The notes under the pieces: model-generated
The model's database searches: none
Told to the model about the DNA's origin: nothing
What the model saw: the letters and a program-made list of their open reading frames with translations, nothing else
Translations under genes and position numbers: made by a program
Shown: positions 1 to 8,042 of the stretch, piece by piece
Position numbering within the stretch: position 1 is the first letter of the stretch
Layout: each line of letters opens with the position of its first letter
Assembly (NCBI GenBank): GCA_040218145.1
Contig: JAVJQK010000078.1
Coordinates: forward strand, 1-33,087
Reading direction: 5' to 3'
DNA from: Sandaracinaceae bacterium
GTDB lineage: Bacteria; Myxococcota_A; Polyangia; Polyangiales; Sandaracinaceae
Length of the DNA: 33,087 nt

Positions 1-513
1 CGCGCGACCGCGCCGAACCAGGTGTGGGTGACCGACGTGACCTACGTCCCGACGGCCGAGGGCTGGCTCTACCTCGCCGTGATTCTCGACCTCTACGCGC
101 GGCGGGTGGTCGGCTGGGCGGCGAGCGAGGCGAACGACACCCGGCTTGCGATGGCGGCCCTCTCGATGGCGACGACCGCTCGTCGGCCGCCGCCCGGCCT
201 CGTCCACCACTCCGACCGCGGCAGTCCGTACGCCAGCGCCGACTACCGTCGTGCGCTGGATGCGTCTAGCATCGTCCCGAGCATGAGCCGCAAGGGCGAC
301 TGCTGGGACAACGCCGTCGCGGAGAGCTTCTTCAGCACCCTCAAGATCGAGCTCGTCCACGAGGAGCAGTACGAAACGCGCCCGGCCGCCATCGCCTCCA
401 TCGGCGATTACATCCATTTCTTCTACAATCTCGAGCGGCGCCACTCGCTGCTGGATTACCTCAGCCCTGTCGAGTTCGAACTGAAGACCCAGGTCGCCGC
501 GTCGGCGGCATAG
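1..513 (+). CDS. IS3-family transposase OrfB, 5' end outside window
   Basis: C-terminal 170 residues of an rve/DDE integrase-core transposase that cuts and joins the ends of an IS3-type element. The frame is open from base 1, so the true start lies upstream of the window. The catalytic triad is visible: D in VTDVTYV (residue 12 from the edge), D in HHSDRG (72) and E in DNAVAESFF (108). The 35 residues between the last two give the DD(35)E spacing of IS3 OrfB proteins. The C-terminus with FYNLERRHSLLDYLSPVEFE is the usual family ending. The gene stops a few bases before an IS21-type element begins, and no clear IS3 right end is seen, so the IS21 element has probably inserted at or replaced that end. 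OrfA would lie off the left edge. Confidence 0.93.
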   Translation, partial: RATAPNQVWVTDVTYVPTAEGWLYLAVILDLYARRVVGWAASEANDTRLAMAALSMATTARRPPPGLVHHSDRGSPYASADYRRALDASSIVPSMSRKGDCWDNAVAESFFSTLKIELVHEEQYETRPAAIASIGDYIHFFYNLERRHSLLDYLSPVEFELKTQVAASAA

Positions 514-527
514 TCAGACTGTAGTCC

Positions 528-567
528 GCCACCGAGATCCGTCGTTTCTCGACGCGATCTCGGTGGC
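528..567. terminator. 12-bp perfect inverted repeat between the IS3 and IS21 genes
   Basis: Arms at 528-539 and 556-567 (gccaccgagatc and its exact complement) are separated by 16 nt. It lies between the convergent stops of the IS3 transposase and istB. It could act as a bidirectional terminator or belong to the IS21 terminal region. There is no T-run, so the terminator role is uncertain. Confidence 0.45.
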
Positions 568-576
568 GACCTGAAA

Positions 577-1344
577 TCACCTCCGGCGCTTCCGTGTGGC
601 ACGCGTGGGCTTCGGACCGGCCGGTGTCTTCCGGCGTCGGTATGAGTCCGCCTCGATGTCGAGGACGTGGCAGTCCTGCGCGAAGCGGTCGACGAGAGGT
701 CCGAGACACGAGGCGTCCTGAAATACCGTGCCCCACTGCTTGAAGGGCAGGTTCGTAGTGATGACGATGGAGCGCTGCTCATGCCGTCGGCTGACGATGT
801 GGAAGAGCAGGTCGGCGGCGCGTCGATCGCAGGGGACGTAGCCGAGCTCGTCGAGGACCAGCAGGTCGGGTGCGACGTAGCGCTTGAGCCGCCGCTCCGT
901 CGCCGGCAGCGACTCCTGCCGGAGCAGGTCCGCGAGCGCGGCGTTCAAGGTGGAGAAGCGGACGGTGTAGCCCTTCTCCAGCGCCCGTAGCCCGAGGTTC
1001 TGGGCGAGGGTGCTCTTGCCGACGCCGGCCGGCCCGCGCAGCAGGACGTTCTCGGCGTTCTCGATGAAGTCGAGCCCGAGCAGGTGCTCGTAGAGCTCGC
1101 GGTCGATCTGTCGAGGGTGGTTCCACTCGAAGTGGTCGAGCGACTTGAAGATGCCGAGCGTCGCGGCCTTGGTGCGCCGCAGGAGATTGCGCGCGTCCCG
1201 CTCGCGCAGCTCGAGCTCGACGAGCTGCTCCACGAGCACCCCGTGACTCATCTTGCTCTTCTGCGCGTGGGTGAGCAGGGCGTGGATGGCCTCCGGGGTA
1301 GTGCGTAGTCCGATGCGACGCAGCAGGTCGACGACGTCAGTCAT
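577..1344 (-). CDS. istB: IstB, ATPase helper of IS21 transposition
   Basis: A 255-aa AAA+ (DnaC-like) ATPase that assists the IstA transposase in target capture. Walker A is GPAGVGKST at residues 104-112 and Walker B is LLVLDELG at 161-168, followed by the sensor-like VITTNLPF segment. Length and layout match IstB proteins, with a helical N-terminal domain of about 95 residues before the ATPase core. The ATG at 1342-1344 is chosen because it overlaps the end of istA by 8 bp, the usual translational coupling in this family; a longer open frame upstream would lie entirely inside istA. The gene looks intact, so the element may still be active. Confidence 0.95.
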   Translation of the reverse strand: MTDVVDLLRRIGLRTTPEAIHALLTHAQKSKMSHGVLVEQLVELELRERDARNLLRRTKAATLGIFKSLDHFEWNHPRQIDRELYEHLLGLDFIENAENVLLRGPAGVGKSTLAQNLGLRALEKGYTVRFSTLNAALADLLRQESLPATERRLKRYVAPDLLVLDELGYVPCDRRAADLLFHIVSRRHEQRSIVITTNLPFKQWGTVFQDASCLGPLVDRFAQDCHVLDIEADSYRRRKTPAGPKPTRATRKRRR

Positions 1345-2797
1345 GGTCGTACACCCCGAGGTCGTGCGGGACGACGTCGCGATCGGGGACGTGGTCGCCG
1401 AGCTCGAGCGGCAGGGCGACGCACTGCGGCCGCCGCGCCTGATCGCAGAGCACGGCGAGCGCGCCGAGGTCGTGACTCCCGCGCTCGAGCAGGGCGTCGA
1501 CAGCCTGCGCGAGGACACGCTCGCCGTAGAGGTCGAGCAGCTTCAGCGTGCGGCCGATCATCGAGCCCATGTTGCGACCCTCGTGCAGCCACAGCGCGAT
1601 GAGCTCGTCGATGCGAGGAGCCACCGCGAGCAGTCGCTCGCGGCCTTTGCCGGGACGAGCGCCCGGCTTGGTGGCGAGGATCTCGGGGCGGTGCTCGGGC
1701 GTCTCGACGAGCTGTCGGCGGCCCCAGTTGCGGGCGTGCACGGCGACGACCTCGCCGCCGTCGAGCAAACGCACCTCGGTATCGCTGGCGACCAACGTCA
1801 GCGTCGTGCGCGCGTGGGCCGGCGGCACCGAGTAGCGATTGGTGTCGAAGCGGACGGTCGCGGTCTTGTCGACGGCGACCGGCGTGACGAGGTCGACGCT
1901 CGGCATTGGGTCGGGCAGCGTCAGCAGGTGCCTTCGCTCGTCCTCGAAGATGTCCGCGACGGTGCGCTCGCGCTCGACCGGGTGGGGGCGCTTCATCGCG
2001 ATCTCGTCGAGAAAGCGAAGCAGTTCTTCGTTGCCGTGCTCGATGGAGTGGATGAGCCGCGCCGCGAAGAAGCGGTCTTTGAGGTAGCGGATCGCGCGCT
2101 CGACACCGCCCTTCTGGTTTGGCTTTCGGACGCCGCACAGCCGCGGCTGCACGTGGAGCGTGGCCGTGAGCGAGAGCAGGTCGGGCTGGTAGCGGATCAG
2201 GTCGCCCTGACGCTCCAGCACGATGGTCTTGGGATTGTCGAAGAGCCACTGCCGTGTGGCGCCGCCGAAGTGCGCTGCTGCACGGGCGAGCGAGCGGCGG
2301 ACGGAGTGGACGGTCAGGTCGAAGACGAGCTCGGCCCAGATCGCTCGACTGAAGGCGAGCACGATGACGAAGACCCACAGCGCCCGCTCGCCGCCCGGGA
2401 CGCGGAGCTTGCCGACGTGGCCCCAGTCGATCTGGCTCTGTTCGCCCGGCAGCCGCTCGGTGCGCAGGAAGACTTCGGACTTCGGCGCTGGCCGGACCTC
2501 GGCGACGTGGCGGGTCAGCGTGCGCAGGCTGCCGGCGTAGCCGCGCTCGACGATCATGTCGTAGATGCGCGTCGAGACGAGCTTCGGATAGCGCTCGAGC
2601 ACCTCATCGATAAAGCCGACGTAGGGGTCGAGCAAACGGGGCCTCTCCGGACGCGCTTTGGGCTCGGGCCCGAGGGGCCCAATGACGCGCTCGACCACGT
2701 CCGCGTGCACGCCGAGGTGCGATGCGATGGTGCCCTTCTTCCAGTGCTCGGCGAAGAAGAGGCGACGGATCTCGGCCGCCTGGTCGCGATCGATCAT
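1337..2797 (-). CDS. istA: IstA, IS21-family DDE transposase
   Basis: A 486-aa transposase. An N-terminal helix-turn-helix (about residues 1-40, with IASHLGVHADVVERVI) precedes the rve catalytic core with D124 (QIDWGHVG), D187 (LFDNPKT) and E233 (KGGVERAIRYLK). A C-terminal beta-rich part contains the RYSVPP segment common to IstA. Length agrees with the family. The start at 2797 overlaps the end of the accessory gene upstream by ATGA, and the end overlaps istB. The four minus-strand genes therefore look like one coupled operon inside the element. Nothing appears broken. Confidence 0.95.
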   Translation of the reverse strand: MIDRDQAAEIRRLFFAEHWKKGTIASHLGVHADVVERVIGPLGPEPKARPERPRLLDPYVGFIDEVLERYPKLVSTRIYDMIVERGYAGSLRTLTRHVAEVRPAPKSEVFLRTERLPGEQSQIDWGHVGKLRVPGGERALWVFVIVLAFSRAIWAELVFDLTVHSVRRSLARAAAHFGGATRQWLFDNPKTIVLERQGDLIRYQPDLLSLTATLHVQPRLCGVRKPNQKGGVERAIRYLKDRFFAARLIHSIEHGNEELLRFLDEIAMKRPHPVERERTVADIFEDERRHLLTLPDPMPSVDLVTPVAVDKTATVRFDTNRYSVPPAHARTTLTLVASDTEVRLLDGGEVVAVHARNWGRRQLVETPEHRPEILATKPGARPGKGRERLLAVAPRIDELIALWLHEGRNMGSMIGRTLKLLDLYGERVLAQAVDALLERGSHDLGALAVLCDQARRPQCVALPLELGDHVPDRDVVPHDLGVYDHD

Positions 2798-3165
2798 CGC
2801 TCCACCTCCGCGCGCAAGACCCGCAGGTCACGGAAGTCGGCCACGCCGTCGATGCGCCGGCGGGCGCGGCGGGTTTGGCGGACCGCGACCCCGACCTCGA
2901 AGTGAAGCGAACGTGTGCCGTAGCCGAGCACGTCGCACAGATCCGTCGAATCGCAGAAGGAGGGCGCCTCTTCGTCCACAGCGAGCACAACGGACAGCCG
3001 CCGCTGCGTCCACAGCGACAGTCCCTCGAGCACCGTCACCACCGCACGCGGGTGCGCGCACGACACCGGGGGCAGCACCGCCTTCAACACGTCTCGTCCG
3101 TCCCCGATCGCCAAGAGCCGCGTCCGCGTCGGCTCCGGCGAGACCATCACCGTGATCGATTCCAT
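2794..3165 (-). CDS. IS21-associated small protein of unknown function
   Basis: A 123-aa protein coupled to istA by an ATGA overlap. Its third codon positions are strongly G/C, unlike the overlapping frame on the same strand, so I take this as the real frame here. The sequence is a mixed alpha/beta protein with no motif I can assign; it contains two Cys and an Arg-rich stretch (RQTRRARRRID) near the C-terminus. The ATG at 3163-3165 is preceded by GGAG at suitable distance; a GTG at 3183 is an alternative. The constant position before istA suggests a passenger or regulator of the element rather than a host gene. Confidence 0.7.
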   Translation of the reverse strand: MESITVMVSPEPTRTRLLAIGDGRDVLKAVLPPVSCAHPRAVVTVLEGLSLWTQRRLSVVLAVDEEAPSFCDSTDLCDVLGYGTRSLHFEVGVAVRQTRRARRRIDGVADFRDLRVLRAEVER

Positions 3166-3508
3166 CGACTCGCTCCGCGCCACCGGGCGCAGGCTCGGGC
3201 GACGTGCTCGAGGTCGGACCGGCGGGCGGAACGACGGTGCGCCCCGCGGTCCACTTCGCGGCAGAGTGATCCGTCACGCGCCGCTCCGCGCGGCGTGCCC
3301 TCATGTACGCGGCGCGGTCCGCCGCCACCTCGGGATCCCTCTGATATCGAGTCCGGGCGAGTCGTTTGCTTCGGGTCCGGGCCGCGTCCCGGCACGCCTC
3401 GCCGCAGTACACGTGCCCGCGGTGGCACCGGAGGCACTCGTGGAACAGCCGGCGGCACCCAGGGCACCGCTTCTCTACCAGAACGACTTCGCCGACGGTC
3501 TCGACCAT
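2828..3508 (-). CDS. Cys-rich zinc-finger-like IS accessory protein; C-terminal half doubtful
   Basis: The first 108 residues look genuine. They hold a metal-binding pattern (CPGC at 15-18, HECLRCH at 23-29, then GHVYCGEAC ending at Cys39) followed by a very basic helix rich in Arg, which suggests a DNA- or RNA-binding finger. From about residue 109 the frame overlaps the 123-aa gene completely, and codon-position bias favours that other frame. The natural protein therefore either ends by frameshift near 3180 or carries a non-conserved tail. From memory, similar Cys-rich proteins accompany IS21-type elements in Deltaproteobacteria, but I could not check this. A role in controlling transposition is only a guess. 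Confidence 0.6.
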   Translation of the reverse strand: MVETVGEVVLVEKRCPGCRRLFHECLRCHRGHVYCGEACRDAARTRSKRLARTRYQRDPEVAADRAAYMRARRAERRVTDHSAAKWTAGRTVVPPAGPTSSTSPEPAPGGAERVDGIDHGDGLAGADADAALGDRGRTRRVEGGAAPGVVRAPACGGDGARGTVAVDAAAAVRCARCGRRGALLLRFDGSVRRARLRHTFASLRGRGRGPPNPPRPPAHRRRGRLP

Positions 3509-3555
3509 GCGCCGGTCGAGACGATTTCTTGTGCTCCGGATCGGCCAGAGCGACA

Positions 3556-3723
3556 GTCAGCGAGCCGTCTCGACCGACTGGCACCGAGGGCTCGGCGCAC
3601 CAACGCCGGGCCCTCATTCATTCCGTCTCGACTTGCTCGCTAGGCTACGCCGCCTATCGGGAGAAGCCGCACTTCCCGCAGGGATCGCGTCCGATTCCTA
3701 CGTTTCCGCGCGACCGTCGACAC
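3556..3723. other. Short spacer between the IS element and the CRISPR trailer
   Basis: No convincing gene, promoter or partial repeat is seen. The stretch separates the presumed outer end of the IS21 element from the oldest CRISPR repeat. Reading frames here are fragments continuing from the array or the IS element. Confidence 0.5.
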
Positions 3724-4848
3724 GGTCCATCCCCGCGGGTGCGGGGGAGCCTCTCGCTGCAAGGCCGACGCGCACCTGTACGTGGGTCCATCCCCGCGGG
3801 CGCGGGGGAGCCGTCAGCGGGATGTCGAGGCCGTAGTCCTCGCACGGTCCATCCCCGCGGGTGCGGGGGAGCCGTCGCCTACCTCCCGAAACAGCCGGTC
3901 GACGCGGGTCCATCCCCGCGGGTGCGGGGGAGCCGCGTTCCACGGGGGCCCGACCGGGCAGAAGTACGGTCCATCCCCGCGGGTGCGGGGGAGCCGCCGA
4001 CCTCAAGGGCCCCAACGCGAGCGGAAACGGTCCATCCCCGCGGGTGCGGGGGAGCCGACCTCATGGAGCGCATGGAGGACTGGCCGATGGGTCCATCCCC
4101 GCGGGTGCGGGGGAGCCGACCTGTGCGACCGCCACGGCCTCGAGCTCTGGGGTCCATCCCCGCGGGTGCGGGGGAGCCATGACCCAGATGAGCTTCCTCG
4201 TCCTCGGGGAGGGTCCATCCCCGCGGGTGCGGGGGAGCCCCCCCCCACCGTCCAGCATCCGAGGTCTGATGGGTCCATCCCCGCGGGTGCGGGGGAGCCA
4301 GCGCGACACCCGGCTGCGCCGTGGCCGTCGGGGGTCCATCCCCGCGGGTGCGGGGGAGCCTCCGCGGGAATCGCATCGACCGGCTCCGCGTGCGGTCCAT
4401 CCCCGCGGGTGCGGGGGAGCCTCGTGCATGGCGGGGACCGTCTTGCCCCCGTACGGTCCATCCCCGCGGGTGCGGGGGAGCCCGCGGCCGGCGCTCGGGA
4501 ATGTCCTGCGTGAGGGGTCCATCCCCGCGGGTGCGGGGGAGCCGCCTGATCACTGATCCCCAGGATGCTCGCGTACGGTCCATCCCCGCGGGTGCGGGGG
4601 AGCCCGGTCGTCGATGACCAGGTCGGAGCGAAGCACGGGTCCATCCCCGCGGGTGCGGGGGAGCCGCCTGGCGGACGTCCGGGTGTTGCTTCCACTTCGG
4701 TCCATCCCCGCGGGTGCGGGGGAGCCGGGCGCGCGCCCGAGCTCGGCGCGCTCAGGTCGGGTCCATCCCCGCGGGTGCGGGGGAGCCTGACGCTGGCGCG
4801 CTGGTGGTCCAGCAAGCAAGGGTCCATCCCCGCGGGTGCGGGGGAGCC
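3724..4848 (-). CRISPR. Type I-E CRISPR array, 19 repeats and 18 spacers
   Basis: Nineteen 28-nt repeats begin at 3724 and recur every 61 bp (one interval of 60, between 4212 and 4272), leaving 33-nt spacers, typical of type I-E. On the minus strand each repeat starts GGCTCCCCCGC and ends CGGGGATGGACC, the usual orientation of I-E repeats with a short GC hairpin. Eighteen copies are identical; the second from the left (3785) has one T-to-C change. Repeat decay normally marks the trailer, so the left end is oldest and the leader is on the right, next to the cas operon. Transcription is then minus strand, co-directional with cas genes. By eye no spacer matches anything else in the window. Confidence 0.98.
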
Positions 4849-5174
4849 TCTGAGCGGATTTGCACGCTACCGCTTGGGGAGGTCGTTGTCTATTTCCGAT
4901 TCGGTTTTCAAGGAGCGAAGACCCGGTCGCAGTGGAGTCCCGCCGGACGACGGCGAGGCATTGAATGGCGATGGGCTCGTAGGAGACGGAACCGAACCAT
5001 AGCGAGGCCGCTCGGCGATTCGCGGTCAGTCGACCGTAGCCAGGTCGGCGATGCTTCGGATCAGGACGACGGACCGGACAGAGTTTCTAGAATCAGCCGG
5101 CCATCTTCTCCGGAACCTGTACACCTGTACACGCGTACCCGGGCCGCTTGAGGCTCGTCCTCTGGCCCGGGTTG
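4849..5174 (-). promoter_or_regulatory. CRISPR leader and remaining intergenic sequence
   Basis: This 326-bp stretch lies between the newest repeat and the decayed cas1. The part touching the array (about 4849-4925) is the least GC-rich piece nearby and on the minus strand carries TTGAAAACCGAATCGG and an AT-containing run, as expected for a leader and crRNA promoter. No cas2-like frame can be read in any of the six frames. A short direct repeat (CTGTACAC twice, 5117-5132) is present without clear meaning. Confidence 0.6.
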
Positions 5175-5432
5175 GACCAGAAACGAGGCCGGTGCCGTTG
5201 CGAGCACAGACCCGGAACGCGGCGTGTGAAACCTCGCGCCAGGTCCGAGCACGATCGCGTTGACCATCTGGTAGGGAATGGCGTGGGTGCCCGCGGCGAC
5301 ATCGCCGAAGCCGGCGGTGATGAAGCGCAGCGTGCCCTCCTCGACGGTGAGCCGGCCGCGCCCGAGCCAGACGTGGCGGTCCCACTTCGGGATCTTCGCG
5401 CCGATGAGGCCCAGCCGCCCCTTGAAGATCAC
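5175..5432 (-). pseudogene. cas1: Frameshifted N-terminal remnant of cas1
   Basis: Starting with a GTG that overlaps the cas6e stop, the frame reads like the N-terminus of Cas1, the CRISPR integrase: WLGRGRLTVEEGTLRF, then IPYQMVNAIVLGPG. Near 5230 one base appears to be missing. The following homology (VSHAAFRVCARNGTGLV) continues in the next frame, which matches the conserved 'T.VSH.AL..CA..GTGLV' segment of the family. After about 86 codons all similarity stops; the C-terminal catalytic domain with its metal-binding Glu/His/Asp residues is absent. This is a dead gene. It marks the place where cas1-cas2 once followed cas6e and implies loss of local spacer acquisition. Confidence 0.85.
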
Positions 5433-6133
5433 GCGGCGGCCCGGAGGAGGAGCATGCCAAAGCCGAAGGCGCGGTGACGGCCGACGCCGCGGCGGAGTCG
5501 CTCGGCGAATGCCTCTGGGTCGGTCACCCGAAGCAGGCCCGACAGGAGGGCGTCCGGACGCTCGAGGAGCGTGGAGCGCCGTCGGTCTCCTTGCGTCCTC
5601 CGCAGGGTCCGGAGCCGGCGGAAACGCCGGAGATCGGCGTGGATCAGCTCGGCCGCTCCGCCGCGCTCCAGACGCTCCCCGAGCCAGCCGCGGTAGACCG
5701 CCTCCCGATCGACCCGCTTCTCGGGGCCCACGCGCCATGCTTCCGCGAGAAACGCGTCGACCTCGCGCACGCCCGGGTTCTTCTTCGGATGAGGGCCGCT
5801 GTGACGTCCCCGGCGAGTCGGGCAGGCGCGCAGCTCGAACCCGACCGTCCGTCCCGCCCGGAGACGAGGCATGGGCTTGCTCGCGAGCTCGCTCCAGCCC
5901 AACGACAGAGCCTCCCGCTCCAGCACGGCGGCTTCGTGGTCTGCGTAGCCGAGGATGAGAGCGTCCCGAGCTGCGGTCTCGACGATGCGAAAAGGATGTG
6001 GGGCGAGATCCCCGAAGACCCCCCGTAGGTGCGCGTGCATAGCATAGTCGAGGTCCGCCTCGCGTCGTTCACCGACGATGCGCCGGTAGATGGCGGGCAG
6101 GTCGCAGCGGATGCGGATTATGTGCGTGGTCAC
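5429..6133 (-). CDS. cas6e: Cas6e, pre-crRNA endoribonuclease
   Basis: A 234-aa protein of the Cas6e/CasE family, which cuts the repeat RNA at the base of its hairpin and stays bound to the crRNA 3' end in Cascade. Supporting features are the DYAMHAHLRGVFGDLAPHPF segment (residues 29-48, holding the candidate catalytic His33) and the C-terminal glycine-rich loop HRAFGFGMLLLRA. Length is normal. The GTG at 6131-6133 is chosen because it overlaps the cas5e stop (GTGA); an upstream extension would run inside cas5e. Downstream the stop overlaps the start of the cas1 remnant. Single unbroken frame; expected to be functional. Confidence 0.95.
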   Translation of the reverse strand: MTTHIIRIRCDLPAIYRRIVGERREADLDYAMHAHLRGVFGDLAPHPFRIVETAARDALILGYADHEAAVLEREALSLGWSELASKPMPRLRAGRTVGFELRACPTRRGRHSGPHPKKNPGVREVDAFLAEAWRVGPEKRVDREAVYRGWLGERLERGGAAELIHADLRRFRRLRTLRRTQGDRRRSTLLERPDALLSGLLRVTDPEAFAERLRRGVGRHRAFGFGMLLLRAAA

Positions 6134-6858
6134 GGGGTCCCCCCCACCTCGAGCCAACCCTCGTAGACGGTCCGCCGCCCCACGTGGACCTGGTTGAGCC
6201 AGTCCCGTTCGTCGCACACCTCGACCTCACGCTCGCCCCGGCGAAGGCCCGCCCGGGTCGGCCACCACGCGCGCGCTCGATGGGCTCTCTCCGGTCGGGG
6301 GCGGCAGAGGGGCTCGATTCCGAGGATGGCGAGGAGATCGGGGCCCTGGCGTTCTCCCAACAGCACGGGTGCGCTCGGCACGCAGGGTCGCCGTCCGAGG
6401 CTCAAGGGTCGCGCGGGGACGCACAGCGCCTGGGCGAGCTCGTCGAGGGTGGGGGTGGTGTCGGCGCCGCGGAGCGTGAGGGCCACGGTGTAGACGCCGT
6501 CGGCGAGGTAGTGCCGGTATCGAATATGGGTGCCGCGTCGCGCCTCGGCGCCTCCCCTACGTTCTTCCGGTGCTCCCCGCGTGGTCCAGGATCTGTCGAG
6601 GAGGTGGGGCTGACCGAGGTCGACGGTGTGGTAGTCCTCCATCCGCTCGGGCTCTCGGTCCTGACGGGCGGCGTACTCCAGCCGCCCCTGCAGGTCTTGG
6701 TGTCGCTCGGCGTCTCGACGCTCGTAGCCGAGCGCGTTGGCGCAGAGCCCCGTGAGCATGCTCTTGGTGGGGAAGCTCTCGGTGAAGCCGTGCTGGTCGA
6801 CGATGACCCCGCCGAAGCTCATCAAGGGAGCGTCGAGCCGGAGCAGGAGCGCCCTCAC
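6130..6858 (-). CDS. cas5e: Cas5e, Cascade subunit capping the crRNA 5' handle
   Basis: A 242-aa RAMP-fold protein of the Cas5e/CasD family. Recognisable parts are the N-terminal beta strand LLLRLDAPLMSFGG, the conserved PTKSMLTGLCANALGYER block, and the mid-protein RSWTTRG and THIRYRHYLADGVYTVAL segments typical of CasD. It binds the 5' end of the crRNA and contacts Cas8e in the surveillance complex. It begins with GTG (6856-6858) overlapping the cas7e stop and ends overlapping cas6e, so translation is coupled on both sides. The middle is Arg-rich but uninterrupted. No defect seen. Confidence 0.95.
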   Translation of the reverse strand: MRALLLRLDAPLMSFGGVIVDQHGFTESFPTKSMLTGLCANALGYERRDAERHQDLQGRLEYAARQDREPERMEDYHTVDLGQPHLLDRSWTTRGAPEERRGGAEARRGTHIRYRHYLADGVYTVALTLRGADTTPTLDELAQALCVPARPLSLGRRPCVPSAPVLLGERQGPDLLAILGIEPLCRPRPERAHRARAWWPTRAGLRRGEREVEVCDERDWLNQVHVGRRTVYEGWLEVGGTP

Positions 6859-8042
6859 GCGGCCCCCAGGCGCTCTCCGGCCCAGGCGGACAGCGCGTCC
6901 AACGAGGCCGCCGCACCGAACGCCGGCTCGAGTTCTTCGGCGCCGGCGCCGATGCGGAGGCTCGCGCGTTCCCCGGGTGCGCCGTAGGCGCCGTCGAGTT
7001 CGCCGAGGTGCACGGCCAGCTTCTCGTAGGCGCGGCGGATCGGATCCTCGGTCGGGCGCACGGCGTCCAGGAAGGCGTTGGCGAAGGTCCGTGGCTGCGC
7101 GGGGCCGTGCTCGAGGGCAACGAGGTGAGCGTAGGCGTACGGCGCGGTCGAGCCTCGTTTGGCCCCTGGGCTGACGGTCGCCACCAGCCGCACGAAGCGG
7201 CCGATCACCTCGCGCGCCAGCGAGAGGTTGGCGTCGCCCCAGTCACTGGGGGGGCACCCCTCGAGGTTCGAGACGAGCTGCCCGAAGTCCACCGCGACGT
7301 AGCCGTAGAAGACACCGCTGGTGAGCTCGGTGGAGTTGATGTGGCCGGAGCCCGCCTCGCCCTCGGCCTGGCTAAGCTCGTCGACGGCGGAGAAGTAGTC
7401 CGATTCGGATTTGCGCCCGTGCACGGTGAACGCGTGGGCGACGTGGATCGAGGCGTCGCCGGCGGCGAGGACGTCGCTGGTGACCATCCGTCCGAACAGC
7501 GCCGCGTCCAGTCCCGCGGCGCGCTTCATCTCGTGGAGGTTCTTCTTCCAGTCGCGGTCCTTGGCCCTCTGCTTGGTGGCCTTCTTGGCCTCCGCGACGA
7601 GCTTCTTCGCGCTGGCCGCCTCGATCCCCTGCGCGATCGACGCTGCCTCTTCGCGAAGATAGCGCAGCTCGGGCAGTCCGAGCACGGTGACCTGTCCACT
7701 CTCGAGCGCTGCGCCTTCCTTCGGCGCGCTCCCGAGCACGAGCTCGAGCAGGGCGGCACCCACGGCCCGGGCAACGGCCGGGTCCACCCCGTCGTCGATC
7801 AACGGCGAGACGATGTGATTCTCGAACGTGCGTCTCGAGCGAACCGACATCTCCGCTCCGGAGATGCCGTGCCAGCCCTCGTCGCCGTCAAAGGTGCGCC
7901 AGTGGCGCTTGAGGCACTGCGAGGAGACTCTGGTCCGGACGCTGTCCCCGAACGGGATGCGCTTGGCAAAGCCCACGTCGTCGCGGTTGAGGAGAGAGGC
8001 GGGGTAGGAAGTGAGGGTGTGTATCTGCAGGAACTGAGGCAT
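6855..8042 (-). CDS. cas7e: Cas7e, Cascade backbone protein
   Basis: A 395-aa Cas7e/CasC (Cse4) protein; six copies coat the crRNA in type I-E Cascade. The N-terminus MPQFLQIHTLTSYPASLLNRDD and the block KRIPFG...RTRVSSQCLKRHWR are the family signatures. Further matches are STELTSGVFYGYVAVDFGQL and the C-terminal GAKRGSTAPYAYAHLVALEHG region. The ATG at 8040-8042 overlaps the cse2 stop by ATGA; a TTG one codon earlier is possible. Length is slightly above the E. coli homologue, with the difference in an acidic/Lys-rich insert near residues 125-160. Intact. Confidence 0.96.
   Translation of the reverse strand: MPQFLQIHTLTSYPASLLNRDDVGFAKRIPFGDSVRTRVSSQCLKRHWRTFDGDEGWHGISGAEMSVRSRRTFENHIVSPLIDDGVDPAVARAVGAALLELVLGSAPKEGAALESGQVTVLGLPELRYLREEAASIAQGIEAASAKKLVAEAKKATKQRAKDRDWKKNLHEMKRAAGLDAALFGRMVTSDVLAAGDASIHVAHAFTVHGRKSESDYFSAVDELSQAEGEAGSGHINSTELTSGVFYGYVAVDFGQLVSNLEGCPPSDWGDANLSLAREVIGRFVRLVATVSPGAKRGSTAPYAYAHLVALEHGPAQPRTFANAFLDAVRPTEDPIRRAYEKLAVHLGELDGAYGAPGERASLRIGAGAEELEPAFGAAASLDALSAWAGERLGAA

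Larger units (their letters stand above)
520..3555 (-). mobile_element. IS21-family insertion sequence (ends approximate)
   Basis: The unit contains istA and istB in the standard order with an 8-bp overlap, preceded by two small accessory genes on the same strand. Exact ends are uncertain. A TGT at 520-522 on the plus strand and an ACA at 3553-3555 are followed or preceded by weakly similar sequence, which would fit the TG...CA tips of IS21 elements, but I could not identify a target duplication. The element sits about 170 bp from the trailer end of the CRISPR array and directly behind an IS3 transposase gene, making this flank an insertion hot spot. Confidence 0.6.

Noticed and set aside
1253-2905. 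A 550-codon plus-strand frame
   Set aside because: Antisense to istA and istB, both clearly recognised.
3724-4848. Plus-strand transcription of the array
   Set aside because: The repeat reads in the usual I-E orientation on the minus strand and the degenerate repeat is at the left end.
3722-4850. Several long open frames on both strands across the array, with repeated segments like SPAPAGMD
   Set aside because: They are produced by the 61-bp periodic repeats of the CRISPR array and have no start signal or homology.
4849-5174. A possible cas2 between the array and cas1
   Set aside because: No frame shows the Cas2 core strand pattern; the minus-strand frame ending at 5026 is only the continuation of the frameshifted cas1 remnant.
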